A stretch of DNA of 64,000 bases, from NCBI GenBank assembly GCA_041396125.1, contig JAWKZG010000001.1, positions 806,001-870,000 on the forward strand, read 5' to 3'. Origin of the DNA: JAWKZG01 sp041396125. GTDB lineage: Bacteria > Pseudomonadota > Gammaproteobacteria > Competibacterales > Competibacteraceae. Both the position numbers and the translations under genes were made by a program. Numbering within the stretch: position 1 is the stretch's first letter; every line of letters starts with the position of its first letter. Positions 8,491 to 17,171 of the stretch are shown here, one piece after another. The notes below the pieces were generated by a model. The model did not search any database and was not told the DNA's origin. It saw only the letters and a list, made by a program, of their open reading frames with translations.

Positions 8491-9578
8491 GCTGAAACCC
8501 TCCGAATCCATTGATCCATCGCCACAGCGATGATAATCAACCAACCAATCGCAAATACCTGCCACAGCACATCGACACCGGCGATACGCAAGCCGGATTG
8601 AAATACACCGACAATGAGCGCGCCGACCAGCGGTCCCAGGATCGAGCCTCGGCCACCGAACAGACTAATACCACCGATCACCACGGCAGTAATCGATTCC
8701 AGATTGCCTTCGTAAAAACTTTGTGGCGACACCGAGCCGACCCGGCCAATCGACGCCCAGGCACCGATGGCGCAGATCACACCGGCTACTGCGTACACTG
8801 AGCGCAGGGTGCGATCGGTCTGGATGCCGGACAACTCGGCGGCGTCCTTGTCATCACCCACTGCGTACACATGCCGGCCCCAGGCAGTGCGGTTCAGCAC
8901 GTACCACAGCACCAGAAATATCGCGACCATCAGGAACGAGCCGTAGGTGAATTTCACACCGGCGATCAGCATTCCCTCACCGAACAGTTTGAGTAATGGC
9001 GCTTCTGCATCGATGTCCTGGCTGCGAATCGATTGCGCGCCGGAATACCATAAGTTCAACGCAAAGAAGATATTCCAGGTACCCAGGGTAACGATAAACG
9101 GCGGCAGTTTGATCCGGGTGACCAGCAAACCGTTCAACATGCCGCACAAGTAACCCAGCACCAGTCCGCACAAAATAGCCAGCGGGGCAGGGACGCCCAC
9201 GACAACGGCAAATTTGCCGATCACGACAGAAGCCAGCACCATAATAGCGGCGACCGACAGATCGATGCCGGCAGTCAGCACAATCAGGCTTTGTGCGGCT
9301 GCCAGGATACCGATGATGGAGACCTGCTGAATGATCAGCGACATATTAAACGTCGATAAAAAACGGTCACCGGCAATCAGGCCGAAAACGCCAACGCCGA
9401 GGATGAGTACGATGACGGGTACAGCCGTAGGATTACCGTGCAGAAAATGTTGCAGATTCTGCAACAGTGAACGGCGCTGTGGTTCGAACTCGGCGACGCG
9501 CTTATCGCTTTGCTCCAGTACCGTCTCGAATTCCTGCATGCGACGCGAGGGAGATGCAGGTTCTTGGTCTGAATTCAT
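8487..9578 (-). CDS. frcC: Sugar ABC transporter permease (FrcC-like)
   Basis: Membrane permease of the ribose/fructose family, about 363 residues with some ten hydrophobic segments. Diagnostic stretches are IGILAAAQSLIVLTAGIDLSV, LPPFIVTLGTW (cytoplasmic loop), AVGDDKDAAELSGI (the EAA-like coupling region) and AVVIGGISLFGGRGSILG. An N-terminal cytoplasmic extension of about 50 residues precedes the first helix. Start ATG 9578 has GGAGG upstream at a good distance; an earlier in-frame ATG at 9623 does not. The stop overlaps the ATPase start. Substrate as for the operon. Confidence 0.85.
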   Translation of the reverse strand: MNSDQEPASPSRRMQEFETVLEQSDKRVAEFEPQRRSLLQNLQHFLHGNPTAVPVIVLILGVGVFGLIAGDRFLSTFNMSLIIQQVSIIGILAAAQSLIVLTAGIDLSVAAIMVLASVVIGKFAVVVGVPAPLAILCGLVLGYLCGMLNGLLVTRIKLPPFIVTLGTWNIFFALNLWYSGAQSIRSQDIDAEAPLLKLFGEGMLIAGVKFTYGSFLMVAIFLVLWYVLNRTAWGRHVYAVGDDKDAAELSGIQTDRTLRSVYAVAGVICAIGAWASIGRVGSVSPQSFYEGNLESITAVVIGGISLFGGRGSILGPLVGALIVGVFQSGLRIAGVDVLWQVFAIGWLIIIAVAMDQWIRRVSA

Positions 9579-9694
9579 TAGGGGTGTCCTCCGAGAATTC
9601 TCTCTTGCCTTGCGATAAGGCAAGAGAGCGGTGCAACAGATTGACAGATCAACGGGATCGCGCGTAACGCAACCCCCCCTGTTTTAGTGCGTGC

Positions 9695-10720
9695 TTAGCC
9701 CCAGCACTTCTGCAAACCTTCCTCGGAGGTGATCGATGGCACCCCGTCAACCGGCTCGTCGGTGATCAATTCAACGCCAGTATTGAAAAAATCCAGCCCC
9801 GGCGTGTTGGCCGGTTTCTCGCCGCTGTCGATGAATTTTTTAACAGCTTCCACACCCATGGATGCCATCAGCAACGGAAACTGCATCGAAGTGGCACCAA
9901 TCACGCCTTCCTTGACGTTCTGCACCCCAGGACAGCCGCCATCAATCGAAACAATCAGAACCCCGTCCTGCATACCGAATGATTTCAGCGCCTCATAGGC
10001 ACCCGCTGCCGCCGGTTCGTTAATGGTGTACACCACATTGATGCCGGAATCGATTTGCATCAGGTTTTCCAGCGCGGTGCGACCGCCTTCCTCGTTGCCG
10101 TTGGTGACCTCGTTGCCAACGATACGCGGATCATCCTCGTCGCCGATAATGGTGGGTTCTTTAACATCGATACCGAAGCCGGTGAGAAACCCCTGATCAC
10201 GCAGGTAATCGACCGAAACCCCGCTGGGGCTGAGATCCAGCAGAGCAATTTTTGCATCGGCGGCAGCATCACCAAGCTTGGCAGCAGCCCACTGGCCGAT
10301 CAGCTCGCCAGCCTTGAAATTATCGGTGGCAAAAGTCGCATCAGCAGCGTCGGCAGGTTCCAGCGGAGTATCCAGCGCAATGACCAGCAGACCGGCTTCG
10401 CGGGCTTTCTGCACGGTCGGGACAATGCCGCGGGAATCTGACGGGGTGAGCAGTATCCCCTTGGCACCGGCCGCAATGCAGCTTTCAATGGCCGCGACCT
10501 GGGTGGCATTATCGCCGTCAATTTTGCCGGCATAGGATTGCAGTGTCATGCCGAGTTCGGCCGCTTTGGCCTGAGCGCCTTCTTTCATCTTGACGAAAAA
10601 GGGATTGGTATCGGTTTTGGTGATCAGGCAGACGATGTCGTCCTGGGCTGTCGCGAGGTTGGGCAGGAACAGGCTGGCGGCTAACGCCGCGACAAGAGTA
10701 CGGGGTTTAATTCTTGACAT
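9695..10720 (-). CDS. frcB: Periplasmic sugar-binding protein (FrcB-like)
   Basis: A substrate-binding protein of 341 residues with a cleavable signal peptide (about residues 1-25, ending NLATAQ). The mature part starts DDIVCLITKTDTNPFFVKMK, the typical first strand and helix of the ribose/fructose periplasmic-binding family. ILLTPSDSRGIVPTV, VIALDTPLE and VYTINEPAAAGAYEAL follow and line the ligand cleft. It is the first gene of the importer operon. A gap of about 115 nt before the permease is common where the binding protein is made in excess. It is divergent from the ROK regulator. Confidence 0.85.
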   Translation of the reverse strand: MSRIKPRTLVAALAASLFLPNLATAQDDIVCLITKTDTNPFFVKMKEGAQAKAAELGMTLQSYAGKIDGDNATQVAAIESCIAAGAKGILLTPSDSRGIVPTVQKAREAGLLVIALDTPLEPADAADATFATDNFKAGELIGQWAAAKLGDAAADAKIALLDLSPSGVSVDYLRDQGFLTGFGIDVKEPTIIGDEDDPRIVGNEVTNGNEEGGRTALENLMQIDSGINVVYTINEPAAAGAYEALKSFGMQDGVLIVSIDGGCPGVQNVKEGVIGATSMQFPLLMASMGVEAVKKFIDSGEKPANTPGLDFFNTGVELITDEPVDGVPSITSEEGLQKCWG

Positions 10721-10835
10721 GGTGGTTTCTCCTCATGGCGAACTTATGGCGAACAATTTAAGCAACATTGACGCTGACCTGGGCCAGGGTTTTTCTTGCC
10801 GGGGATTGTTGCTTGCAGGTTTACGGCCATCAAAA

Positions 10836-10857
10836 CGTTTCATTCCCGGGTGAAACG
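10836..10857. promoter_or_regulatory. Inverted repeat upstream of sugar importer
   Basis: A perfect 7-bp inverted repeat CGTTTCA, 8-nt spacer, TGAAACG lies in the 5' region of the binding-protein gene. The TGAAACG half-sites resemble those of LacI-family fructose regulators such as Cra. Which protein binds is not known. Confidence 0.45.
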
Positions 10858-10953
10858 CTATCCGCAAAGCTAATCCAGATAAACGGTGCGGTCAATAAAT
10901 AACCCGACTGACGCTATCTGCTGCTTAAGATAGTAGGAAAAAATAGTACTGTC

Positions 10954-10982
10954 AATTAATAAATCAATTTGATTTATTAATT
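10954..10982. promoter_or_regulatory. 29-nt perfect palindrome, likely ROK operator
   Basis: AATTAATAAATCAA (10954-10967), one central T, then TTGATTTATTAATT (10969-10982): a perfect 14-bp inverted repeat in the divergent region between the sugar importer and the ROK regulator, 66 nt before the regulator start. AT-rich palindromes with such arms are typical for ROK repressors. No other gene-sized feature lies in 10721-11048. Confidence 0.7.
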
Positions 10983-11048
10983 ATTGAGCGCTAATCTTGA
11001 ATCACTAATAGCAGCTTCGTTGCTTATGGCGTTTGCGGGAGTTTTCCG

Positions 11049-12335
11049 ATGACCAGCACATCCGAGTATGCACTAAACAGCCCGCCTGGCGGCGACAGTC
11101 GTGGTAGTAATCAACTGGGTATGCGGCAATATAATGAACGGGTGATATTGCAATTGATCCGCCGTAGCGGCGGCCTGCCCAAGGCCGAAATCGCCCGCTT
11201 AACGAATCTGAGTGCACAAACGGTTTCCGTCATCATAAACCGTCTGCTGGACGATAAATTACTGCGCAAACAGGCCCCGCAACGCGAAAAAGGCAAAGTC
11301 GGGCAGCCTTCCGTGCCAATCAGCCTGAATCCGGCGGGCGCTTATTCTATCGGTGTGAAAATCGGTCGGCGCAGTCTGGATGTCTTGATGATCGATTTTC
11401 TCGGCAAAGTGTTAACGCGTGTCAATCACCCCTATGACTTCCCCGATCCTGATTTTATATTTGCCCGGATTGAGCAGGAAATCAGTGCCATCATACAAAC
11501 TCTGAAACCTGCTCAGCGACACCGCCTGGTGGGTATTGGCGTCGCTGCACCGAATGCCTTGGGCGGTTGGCAGCAAGAGCTTAATGCGCCTGCTGCAATG
11601 CTGGCGCGCTGGAACGAGATCAATATCCGGCAGCAAATCGAGGCCCGGCAGGATCTGCCCGTCTGGTTTGCCAATGACGCCACTGCAGCCTGTATCGCGG
11701 AGTTGGTGTTCGACCACGGCATGCAGTTCAGCAGCTATCTGTATTTATTTGTGGGGACGTTCATCGGTGGTGGGATAGTGTTGAATAACACGCTCTATAC
11801 GGGCATCAATAACAACGCTGGCGCGGTGGGTTCCATGCCCATGCCGACGATGCCCAGGGGATTGGGCACGGTAACTGACAGTGCGGCACCAGTACAATTA
11901 ATCAATTGTGCCTCCCGTTATTTATTGGAGGATCAGCTGCGTAGTTGCGGTCTGGACCCTGAGCAGGTACTACAGCAACTGGCAGCCAAAAATTATCAGG
12001 ATATACCGGCCCAGGCGATTGAGTGCTATGAGACGTGGTTGCAAAATGCTGCTGCGGCAATTGCGTTTGCGATTACCAGCGCGATCAGTATTATCGATTT
12101 TGAGGGGGTGATTATCGACGGTATTTTTCCGTCCACGACGATTCTGCAATTAGTGACGCTGATCGAGGACGCTTTGGATCGGATGGATTTGGAGGGCCTG
12201 CTGCGCCCGCGACTGGTAGCCGGTACGCTGGGCAATGACGCCCGTGCTCTGGGGGGAGCAATCCTGCCCCTGTATTCCAATTTTGCGCCGGATCGGGACG
12301 TGCTGCTGAAACTTGGCGTGACAACCGGTAATTGA
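11049..12335 (+). CDS. ROK-family transcriptional regulator
   Basis: A 428-residue repressor-type ROK protein. The N-terminal winged helix-turn-helix is around residues 38-62 (PKAEIARLTNLSAQTVSVII). The C-terminal sugar-kinase-like fold keeps the FANDATAACIAELVF segment and VGTFIGGGIVLNN. The N-terminal phosphate-binding DxGxT is not preserved (IGVKIGRRSLDVLMIDF), and the usual zinc motif CxCGxxGC is absent. It is therefore a sensor and DNA binder rather than an active kinase. Its position divergent from the sugar importer, with a perfect palindrome between them, suggests that it controls the importer and itself, as the Rhizobium frc regulator does. That regulatory link is inference. Confidence 0.85.
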   Translation: MTSTSEYALNSPPGGDSRGSNQLGMRQYNERVILQLIRRSGGLPKAEIARLTNLSAQTVSVIINRLLDDKLLRKQAPQREKGKVGQPSVPISLNPAGAYSIGVKIGRRSLDVLMIDFLGKVLTRVNHPYDFPDPDFIFARIEQEISAIIQTLKPAQRHRLVGIGVAAPNALGGWQQELNAPAAMLARWNEINIRQQIEARQDLPVWFANDATAACIAELVFDHGMQFSSYLYLFVGTFIGGGIVLNNTLYTGINNNAGAVGSMPMPTMPRGLGTVTDSAAPVQLINCASRYLLEDQLRSCGLDPEQVLQQLAAKNYQDIPAQAIECYETWLQNAAAAIAFAITSAISIIDFEGVIIDGIFPSTTILQLVTLIEDALDRMDLEGLLRPRLVAGTLGNDARALGGAILPLYSNFAPDRDVLLKLGVTTGN

Positions 12336-12508
12336 TCAAAGAAGCCTTTATGCGGCTCAGGCCTGCAAACGTATAGTTTAGCAACGAATAGGTTGTGCAG
12401 GTTCGGGGTAGTCCGTAATCTCCTCTTTATGCTAAGCCGCGCGATGCGGGCACGCTGCCATGTGCGGTTTTTGTGGACACGCTTAACTTGCATCCGAGGA
12501 GGTGCCTA
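12336..12508. promoter_or_regulatory. Fumarase upstream region with strong RBS
   Basis: A 173-nt gap before fumarase. A strong ribosome binding site GAGGAGG lies just before ATG 12509 and decides that start over an earlier in-frame ATG at 12473. No clear promoter hexamers were identified. Confidence 0.4.
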
Positions 12509-13891
12509 ATGACGCAACACCGTACCGAACGCGATAGCATGGGCGAGGTGACTATTCCTGCTGATGCCTGCTGGGGCGCACAGACCCAGCGCGCGGTGGA
12601 TAATTTCCCGATCAGCGGACTGCTTATGCCCGGCAGTTTTATCCGGTCGCTTGGACTGATCAAAGCGGCGGCGGCGACTGTGAACCAGGAACTGGGTCTG
12701 CTGGATGCGGACATTGCCCAGTCTATCGTGCAGGTCGCGCAGGCTATTGCGGCCGGCGAGCATCACGCGCAATTCCCGATCGATGTGTTTCAGACCGGTT
12801 CCGGGACCAGCAGCAATATGAACGCCAACGAGGTGATTGCGCATCTGGCCAGTCCGCTGGCGGGCAAAACCGTGCACCCCAATGATCATGTCAATATGGG
12901 GCAAAGCAGTAACGATGTGATCCCGACGGCTATTCACGTCAGTGCTGTGTTGCAGTTGCAGGAACAGCTGCAGCCCGCTCTGGCGCATCTGGCCCAGACG
13001 CTGGAACAGCGCGCTGATGAACTCGGCCGCACGGTAAAAACCGGTCGTACCCATCTGATGGACGCGATGCCGGTCACGCTGGGGCAGGAGCTCGGTGCCT
13101 GGGCGGCGCAGATCCGTCATGTCGCTGCGCGCATCGAGCAAACTATGCCGCGGCTGCTGCAACTGGCCCAGGGCGGCACGGCAGTCGGCACCGGCGTGAA
13201 TGCCGATCCGGCGTTTGGTGAGCGCTTTGCCGACGCGCTCAGTGCCAGTACTGGTCTGCCGTTTCGCGCCAGCAGCAATTATTTCGAGAGCCTGAGCTGC
13301 CAGGACAGTGCGGTGGAACTGAGCGGCCAGCTCAAGACAGCAGCGGTCAGTCTGATGAAAATCGCTAATGATCTGCGCTGGATGAACAGTGGTCCGCTGA
13401 CCGGGCTGGCGGAAATCGAGCTGCCTGCGTTGCAGCCGGGTTCCAGCATTATGCCGGGCAAAGTCAATCCGGTGATCCCGGAGGCTGTAGCGATGGTCTG
13501 TGCGCAGGTGATTGGTAATGACACTACGATTACGGTTGCCGGGCAATCCGGCAATTTTCAGCTTAATGTGATGCTGCCGCTCATCGCCTATAATTTATTG
13601 CAGTCCATTGAGCTGCTGAGCAATGCCAGTCGGCTACTGGCTGACAAAGCCATCGCGGGATTTAGCGTCAACGAACAACGGCTGCGGGCGCAATTGGCGC
13701 GTAACCCGATTCTGGTGACCGCACTGAATCCGGTCATCGGCTACGAAAAGGGCGCAGCAATCGCCAAACGCGCCTACGCTGAACAGCGTCCGGTTATCGA
13801 TGTTGCGCTGGAAGACACCGACCTGTCGCGGGAACAGCTGGAACGGCTGCTGGACCCGATGGGCCTGACCCAGGGCGGTATCAAACAGTAA
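12509..13891 (+). CDS. fumC: Class II fumarate hydratase
   Basis: An iron-independent fumarase of the TCA cycle, interconverting fumarate and malate in the cytoplasm. It has 460 residues, the usual length. It starts with DSMGEVTIPADACWGAQTQRA. TGSGTSSNMNANEV and KTGRTHLMDAMPVTLGQE are substrate-binding regions, and the class signature GSSIMPGKVNPVIPEA is intact. The frame is unbroken. The stop codon is the TAA of a dispersed hairpin repeat. Confidence 0.95.
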   Translation: MTQHRTERDSMGEVTIPADACWGAQTQRAVDNFPISGLLMPGSFIRSLGLIKAAAATVNQELGLLDADIAQSIVQVAQAIAAGEHHAQFPIDVFQTGSGTSSNMNANEVIAHLASPLAGKTVHPNDHVNMGQSSNDVIPTAIHVSAVLQLQEQLQPALAHLAQTLEQRADELGRTVKTGRTHLMDAMPVTLGQELGAWAAQIRHVAARIEQTMPRLLQLAQGGTAVGTGVNADPAFGERFADALSASTGLPFRASSNYFESLSCQDSAVELSGQLKTAAVSLMKIANDLRWMNSGPLTGLAEIELPALQPGSSIMPGKVNPVIPEAVAMVCAQVIGNDTTITVAGQSGNFQLNVMLPLIAYNLLQSIELLSNASRLLADKAIAGFSVNEQRLRAQLARNPILVTALNPVIGYEKGAAIAKRAYAEQRPVIDVALEDTDLSREQLERLLDPMGLTQGGIKQ

Positions 13892-14005
13892 GAAGTTGTT
13901 TCAAAAACAGCTGCTGATTTGGGCAGGGATGCCTCAAGCAGGAAGCAAAATCTATGATTGTCTATTTTCGATTTCAAGAATATTTGGATAGTGTTTTTGA
14001 AACAA
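13889..14005 (+). repeat. Stop-codon hairpin copy 2 with terminal inverted repeats
   Basis: The fumarase TAA begins TAAGAAGTTGTTTC then AAAAACAGC, one mismatch from the copy at 7658-7680. The core TTGTTTCAAAAACA (13896-13909) has an exact inverse TGTTTTTGAAACAA at 13992-14005. A 110-bp unit with perfect 14-bp terminal inverted repeats therefore fills the gap between fumarase and the flavodoxin-like gene. No target duplication is obvious. It may be a miniature mobile element or a large hairpin. Confidence 0.55.
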
Positions 14006-14021
14006 AATCTAAGCACAAAGT

Positions 14022-14492
14022 ATGGCTGATTCTAAGCATCTGCTGATTGTTTCTCACACCCCGTCGGCTAATACCCGCCGGCTGACCGAAGCCGTTCTGC
14101 GCGGGGCCAGGCATCCTGCTATCGACGGCGTGGAGGTGCGTCTGGTCGCGCCGCTGCAGGCTGGTCCGGAGGACGTCCTGTGGGCGCATGGCCTGATCCT
14201 GGGCACGACGGAAAACTTCGGTTATATGAGTGGCGCGCTGAAAGATTTTTTTGACCGAATTTATTATCCTTGTCTGGAACAGACCGAAGGGCGTCCGTAT
14301 GGCTTGTTTATCCGGGCCGGACTGGACGGCAGCGGTACGCGTACTGCGGTTGAACGGATCGTGACCGGCTTGCGCTGGCGAGCGGTAACCGAGCCGTTGA
14401 TCCTGCAGGGCGATTTTAAGGGCGCGTTTATCGAACCTTGTGAGGAACTCGGCATGACCCTGGCGGCAGGGCTGGAAGCCGGCATTTATTGA
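14022..14492 (+). CDS. Flavodoxin-like / NADPH-dependent FMN reductase-type protein
   Basis: A 156-residue protein with the flavodoxin fold. The phosphate-binding loop VSHTPSANTRRL is near residues 10-21. GLILGTTENFGYMSGALKDFFDRIYYP is the second flavin-contact region typical of the flavodoxin/NAD(P)H reductase group. Probably a cytoplasmic FMN-binding redox protein; the partner is unknown. It is followed 12 nt later by an acetyltransferase in the same direction, probably one transcript. Confidence 0.75.
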   Translation: MADSKHLLIVSHTPSANTRRLTEAVLRGARHPAIDGVEVRLVAPLQAGPEDVLWAHGLILGTTENFGYMSGALKDFFDRIYYPCLEQTEGRPYGLFIRAGLDGSGTRTAVERIVTGLRWRAVTEPLILQGDFKGAFIEPCEELGMTLAAGLEAGIY

Positions 14493-14504
14493 GAGAACAA
14501 CACA

Positions 14505-15020
14505 ATGATGTGTGAACTGGAAACCGAACGATTGGTGATGCGGCAGTGGCGGGCAGACGATTTCGAGATGTTCGCAACCCTATTCGCTGATGAACAGGCA
14601 GCCCGTTATATTGGCGGTGTCTGTCCCCGCGATGAAGCCTGGCGGCGGATGGCCGCGGTCGTCGGACATTGGACCTTGCGGGGCTTTGGCATGTGGGTGC
14701 TGGAGGAAAAAACCAGTGGCCGGGCCGTTGGCAGTTCGGGTCTCTGGTATCCCGAAGGCTGGCCGGAGCCTGAGGTCGGCTGGTGGTTATTACCGGCCAG
14801 CCAGGGGCAGGGTTATGCCACCGAAGCTGCCCGCCGGGCGCGGCTTTATGCCTATCAGACACTCGGCGCCAGCACCCTGGTGAGCTATATTCATCCGGAC
14901 AATACACCGTCCAAACGGGTGGCGGAGCGGCTCGGCGCAGGCTTTGAAAAAAACATCCCGCTGCGTGGTATACAGGCCTGCGTTTATCGCCACCCGCCAG
15001 CGTCAGCCATTAGCGCCTGA
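14505..15020 (+). CDS. GNAT-family N-acetyltransferase (RimJ/RimL type)
   Basis: A 171-residue acetyl-CoA-dependent transferase. The opening CELETERLVMRQWRADDFE is typical of the RimJ/RimL branch. The acetyl-CoA loop is in the QGQGYATEAARRARLYAY region, and VSYIHPDNTPSKRVAERLGAGFEK is the classic C-terminal motif. ATG 14505 is directly followed by ATG 14508; either could start. The substrate (protein N terminus or small molecule) is not predictable. Confidence 0.85.
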   Translation: MMCELETERLVMRQWRADDFEMFATLFADEQAARYIGGVCPRDEAWRRMAAVVGHWTLRGFGMWVLEEKTSGRAVGSSGLWYPEGWPEPEVGWWLLPASQGQGYATEAARRARLYAYQTLGASTLVSYIHPDNTPSKRVAERLGAGFEKNIPLRGIQACVYRHPPASAISA

Positions 15021-15059
15021 GGAGGCACGATAGCTGACGCTGGTTCGGCGCTGACTCGC

Positions 15060-15953
15060 TCAGGAGGCCACTTCCTCAGCCGTGTTAGCCTCCGCTTTGA
15101 AAAAACGGTGCTTGAGAATCCGCTGATTTTCGTAGATCGAACCCTGATTTGGCGCAGGTGGCAGGGGCAAGCGCACCGGTACGGCAGTCATGCGTGGTTC
15201 CAGAGTGGGTTCGCCCGCCACGATCATTTCGTCATAGGCATTGATATCATCCACTTTCTGCACCAGAGGCCAGGCATCCACAGCGGTGTACTGATACAGC
15301 AATAAGCGACGCGGCCGGTTCGAGGTATTGAGCGCCGAGCCATGTATGGCACGCACGTGATGAAAGGTTACCGAGCCGGCCGGGCCGGTTAGAGCAACCG
15401 CTTTGGAGAAATCCACATCGCAGGTTTCCGGGTCCATCGCACCGCAAAAATAACCGTCGCTGTGATGGTCGTGGATCGGGCCTTTATGGCTACCCGGAAT
15501 GATTTGCAGCGGACCATTTTCCAGGTTCATATCATCCATCATAACGCCGACAGCCAGCAGATCATCATTGGTGTGCGGGTAAAATGCCCAGTCCTGATGC
15601 CACTCGACAGCTGCGCCGAAACCGGCTGACTTCATGTTCAGTTTGCTGGTGTCCAGTCGCACGCCGGGGCCGATCAGACGGGTCAGGATGCTGACCAGCC
15701 GGGGGTGGCGAGCCAGGGAGTTGGCGCTGGACATGAACTTATGCGGTGTTTTGATCCGGCGTACGCGCGGTTCTGTCGGGCTGTGACTGTCTTCCAGGTC
15801 GTAGATGTCATTGTTGGCGGTCACTTCGGCAGCCTTGGCAACCATCGCCTCGGTATCAGCACGCAGCGCGGCGACTTCATCCGCTGAAAAGACGTTTTCA
15901 ACAACAAGATAGCCATTATCGCGGTAAAACTGAACGTCGCGGTCTGAGATCAT
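15060..15953 (-). CDS. Phytanoyl-CoA dioxygenase family protein
   Basis: An Fe(II)/2-oxoglutarate-dependent oxygenase of 297 residues. The iron ligands are visible as the HxD of WHQDWAFYPH and the distal histidine in HVRAIHGSALN; the 2-oxoglutarate-binding arginine is likely in RPRRLLLYQY. The N-terminal segment DVQFYRDNGYLVVENVFSADEV is typical of the family. In bacteria the family covers ectoine hydroxylase and many small-molecule hydroxylases, so the substrate is open. It is divergent from a LacI regulator, and the operator at 16017-16036 is repeated upstream of a TRAP transporter. This suggests that it acts on the compound imported by that transporter. Confidence 0.85.
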   Translation of the reverse strand: MISDRDVQFYRDNGYLVVENVFSADEVAALRADTEAMVAKAAEVTANNDIYDLEDSHSPTEPRVRRIKTPHKFMSSANSLARHPRLVSILTRLIGPGVRLDTSKLNMKSAGFGAAVEWHQDWAFYPHTNDDLLAVGVMMDDMNLENGPLQIIPGSHKGPIHDHHSDGYFCGAMDPETCDVDFSKAVALTGPAGSVTFHHVRAIHGSALNTSNRPRRLLLYQYTAVDAWPLVQKVDDINAYDEMIVAGEPTLEPRMTAVPVRLPLPPAPNQGSIYENQRILKHRFFKAEANTAEEVAS

Positions 15954-16016
15954 ATTCTTTTACTCTTCATGACAGGTGGTTATACGGGTGGTTATTGAAG
16001 CATAGACTAATATTAC

Positions 16017-16048
16017 GAATGATAGCGCTGTCATTCAAGCGCTGTCAA
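16017..16048. promoter_or_regulatory. LacI-type operator, copy 1
   Basis: TGATAGCGCTGTCA at 16020-16033 lies in the divergent region between the dioxygenase and the LacI gene, flanked as GAATGA and TCATTC. Its exact reverse complement is found at 17172-17185. A further half-site AAGCGCTGTCA follows at 16038-16048. The central AGCGCT fits LacI-family operators. Confidence 0.75.
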
Positions 16049-16085
16049 ATTCATAAAATCAGGCCGATAGGCTACTCTGAACACT

Positions 16086-17138
16086 ATGACTACATCCAAA
16101 CCTGCTAACCCCGCCAAACCTGACAGCAAAGCCAAACGCTCTGCCGGTCGCGTCAATCTGAACGATATCGCCCAGCGCGTCGGCGTGTCGCCGATTACGG
16201 TATCGCGCGCCTTGCGCACGCCTGACCTAGTGTCGCCGGCAACCCGCGCGAAAATCCAGATGGCGGTAGAGGAACTCGGTTATGTGCCTGATCTGGTTGC
16301 TGCCAGTCTGGCGTCGCGCCGCAGCAAGGTCGTCGCTATCATTTTGCCGACCATTACGCAGGCGCTGTTTGCCGATACGATCCAGGGCCTGATGGATATG
16401 CTGCGACTGGAAGGGTATCAACTGATTGTCGGTGACAACGGCTATTCCAGTGAAATTGAAGCGTCCCTGATCAGCACGTTGCTGGGCCGCCGCCCGGACG
16501 GTCTGGTATTGGTTGGCGGGGAGCATCTGCCACCGACCCGGCGTTTGCTGGCGAATGCGGGGGTGCCGGTGGTGGAAATCTGGGAACTGCCGGAAAAACC
16601 GATCGACAGCGTGGTGGGGTTTTCCAATTTTAATGCGATGTACGCTATGACGCATTATCTGCTGAAGACCGGTCGGCGTCGCGTTGCCTTCATCAGTACC
16701 CGGCGCAATCCGCGTGCGCTGGCCCGCCAGGAAGGGTATATAGCATGTCTGCGTGAGCACGGTCAGGGGCAGCTTCCGTTAATTGCCATGCCTGCTACGG
16801 TGCGCGATCTGACTGATCCGGAAATGGAATTTATCAAACTGGTCCATGCCCATCCGGATATTGATGCGGTCTGCTGTGCCGACGATATCATCGCCTTTAA
16901 TGTGGTTTTCGCCTGTCAGCGCCAGCGCTGGCCGGTGCCGGACCGGTTTGCCATCAGTGGCTTTTGTGATCTGGACATGGCCCGCAAACTTTATCCGGCG
17001 CTGACTACGGTTCGTATTCCGGGCTATGACATGGGCCGTGAAGCAGGCCGTCTGGTGCTGGGCCGGTTACATGGTGCCATCAGTGAGCCGGTCACCTTGG
17101 ATCTGGGATTTGAAATTATCCAGCGGGAAACGGCTTGA
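16086..17138 (+). CDS. LacI-family transcriptional regulator
   Basis: A 350-residue repressor. A basic, Lys/Ala/Pro-rich N-terminal tail of about 22 residues precedes the helix-turn-helix VNLNDIAQRVGVSPITVSRAL (from residue 23), followed by the hinge PDLVAASLASRR. The effector domain has the periplasmic-binding-protein fold (VVAIILPTITQALFADTIQGLMD, and RRVAFIST...ARQEGY). The gene lies between two copies of the same palindrome, upstream of itself and upstream of the TRAP operon, so autoregulation and control of dioxygenase and transporter are likely. The effector is unknown; GntR-type gluconate regulators are close in pattern. Confidence 0.88.
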   Translation: MTTSKPANPAKPDSKAKRSAGRVNLNDIAQRVGVSPITVSRALRTPDLVSPATRAKIQMAVEELGYVPDLVAASLASRRSKVVAIILPTITQALFADTIQGLMDMLRLEGYQLIVGDNGYSSEIEASLISTLLGRRPDGLVLVGGEHLPPTRRLLANAGVPVVEIWELPEKPIDSVVGFSNFNAMYAMTHYLLKTGRRRVAFISTRRNPRALARQEGYIACLREHGQGQLPLIAMPATVRDLTDPEMEFIKLVHAHPDIDAVCCADDIIAFNVVFACQRQRWPVPDRFAISGFCDLDMARKLYPALTTVRIPGYDMGREAGRLVLGRLHGAISEPVTLDLGFEIIQRETA

Positions 17139-17140
17139 TA

Positions 17141-17168
17141 TTGACAAGCGCGATGCGCTCGCTATAGT
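17141..17168 (+). promoter_or_regulatory. Sigma-70 promoter of the TRAP operon
   Basis: TTGACA (17141-17146), a 16-bp spacer and TATAGT (17163-17168) give a near-consensus promoter 65 nt before the first TRAP gene. The spacer holds the palindrome AGCGC-GAT-GCGCT (17147-17159), possibly a second regulator contact. Confidence 0.75.
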
Positions 17169-17171
17169 GAA

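Noticed and set aside
12506..13546. Long open frame antisense to fumarase (346 codons)
   Set aside because: It lies wholly opposite a clear, intact fumC and its translation is rich in Arg/His/Gln with no family pattern.
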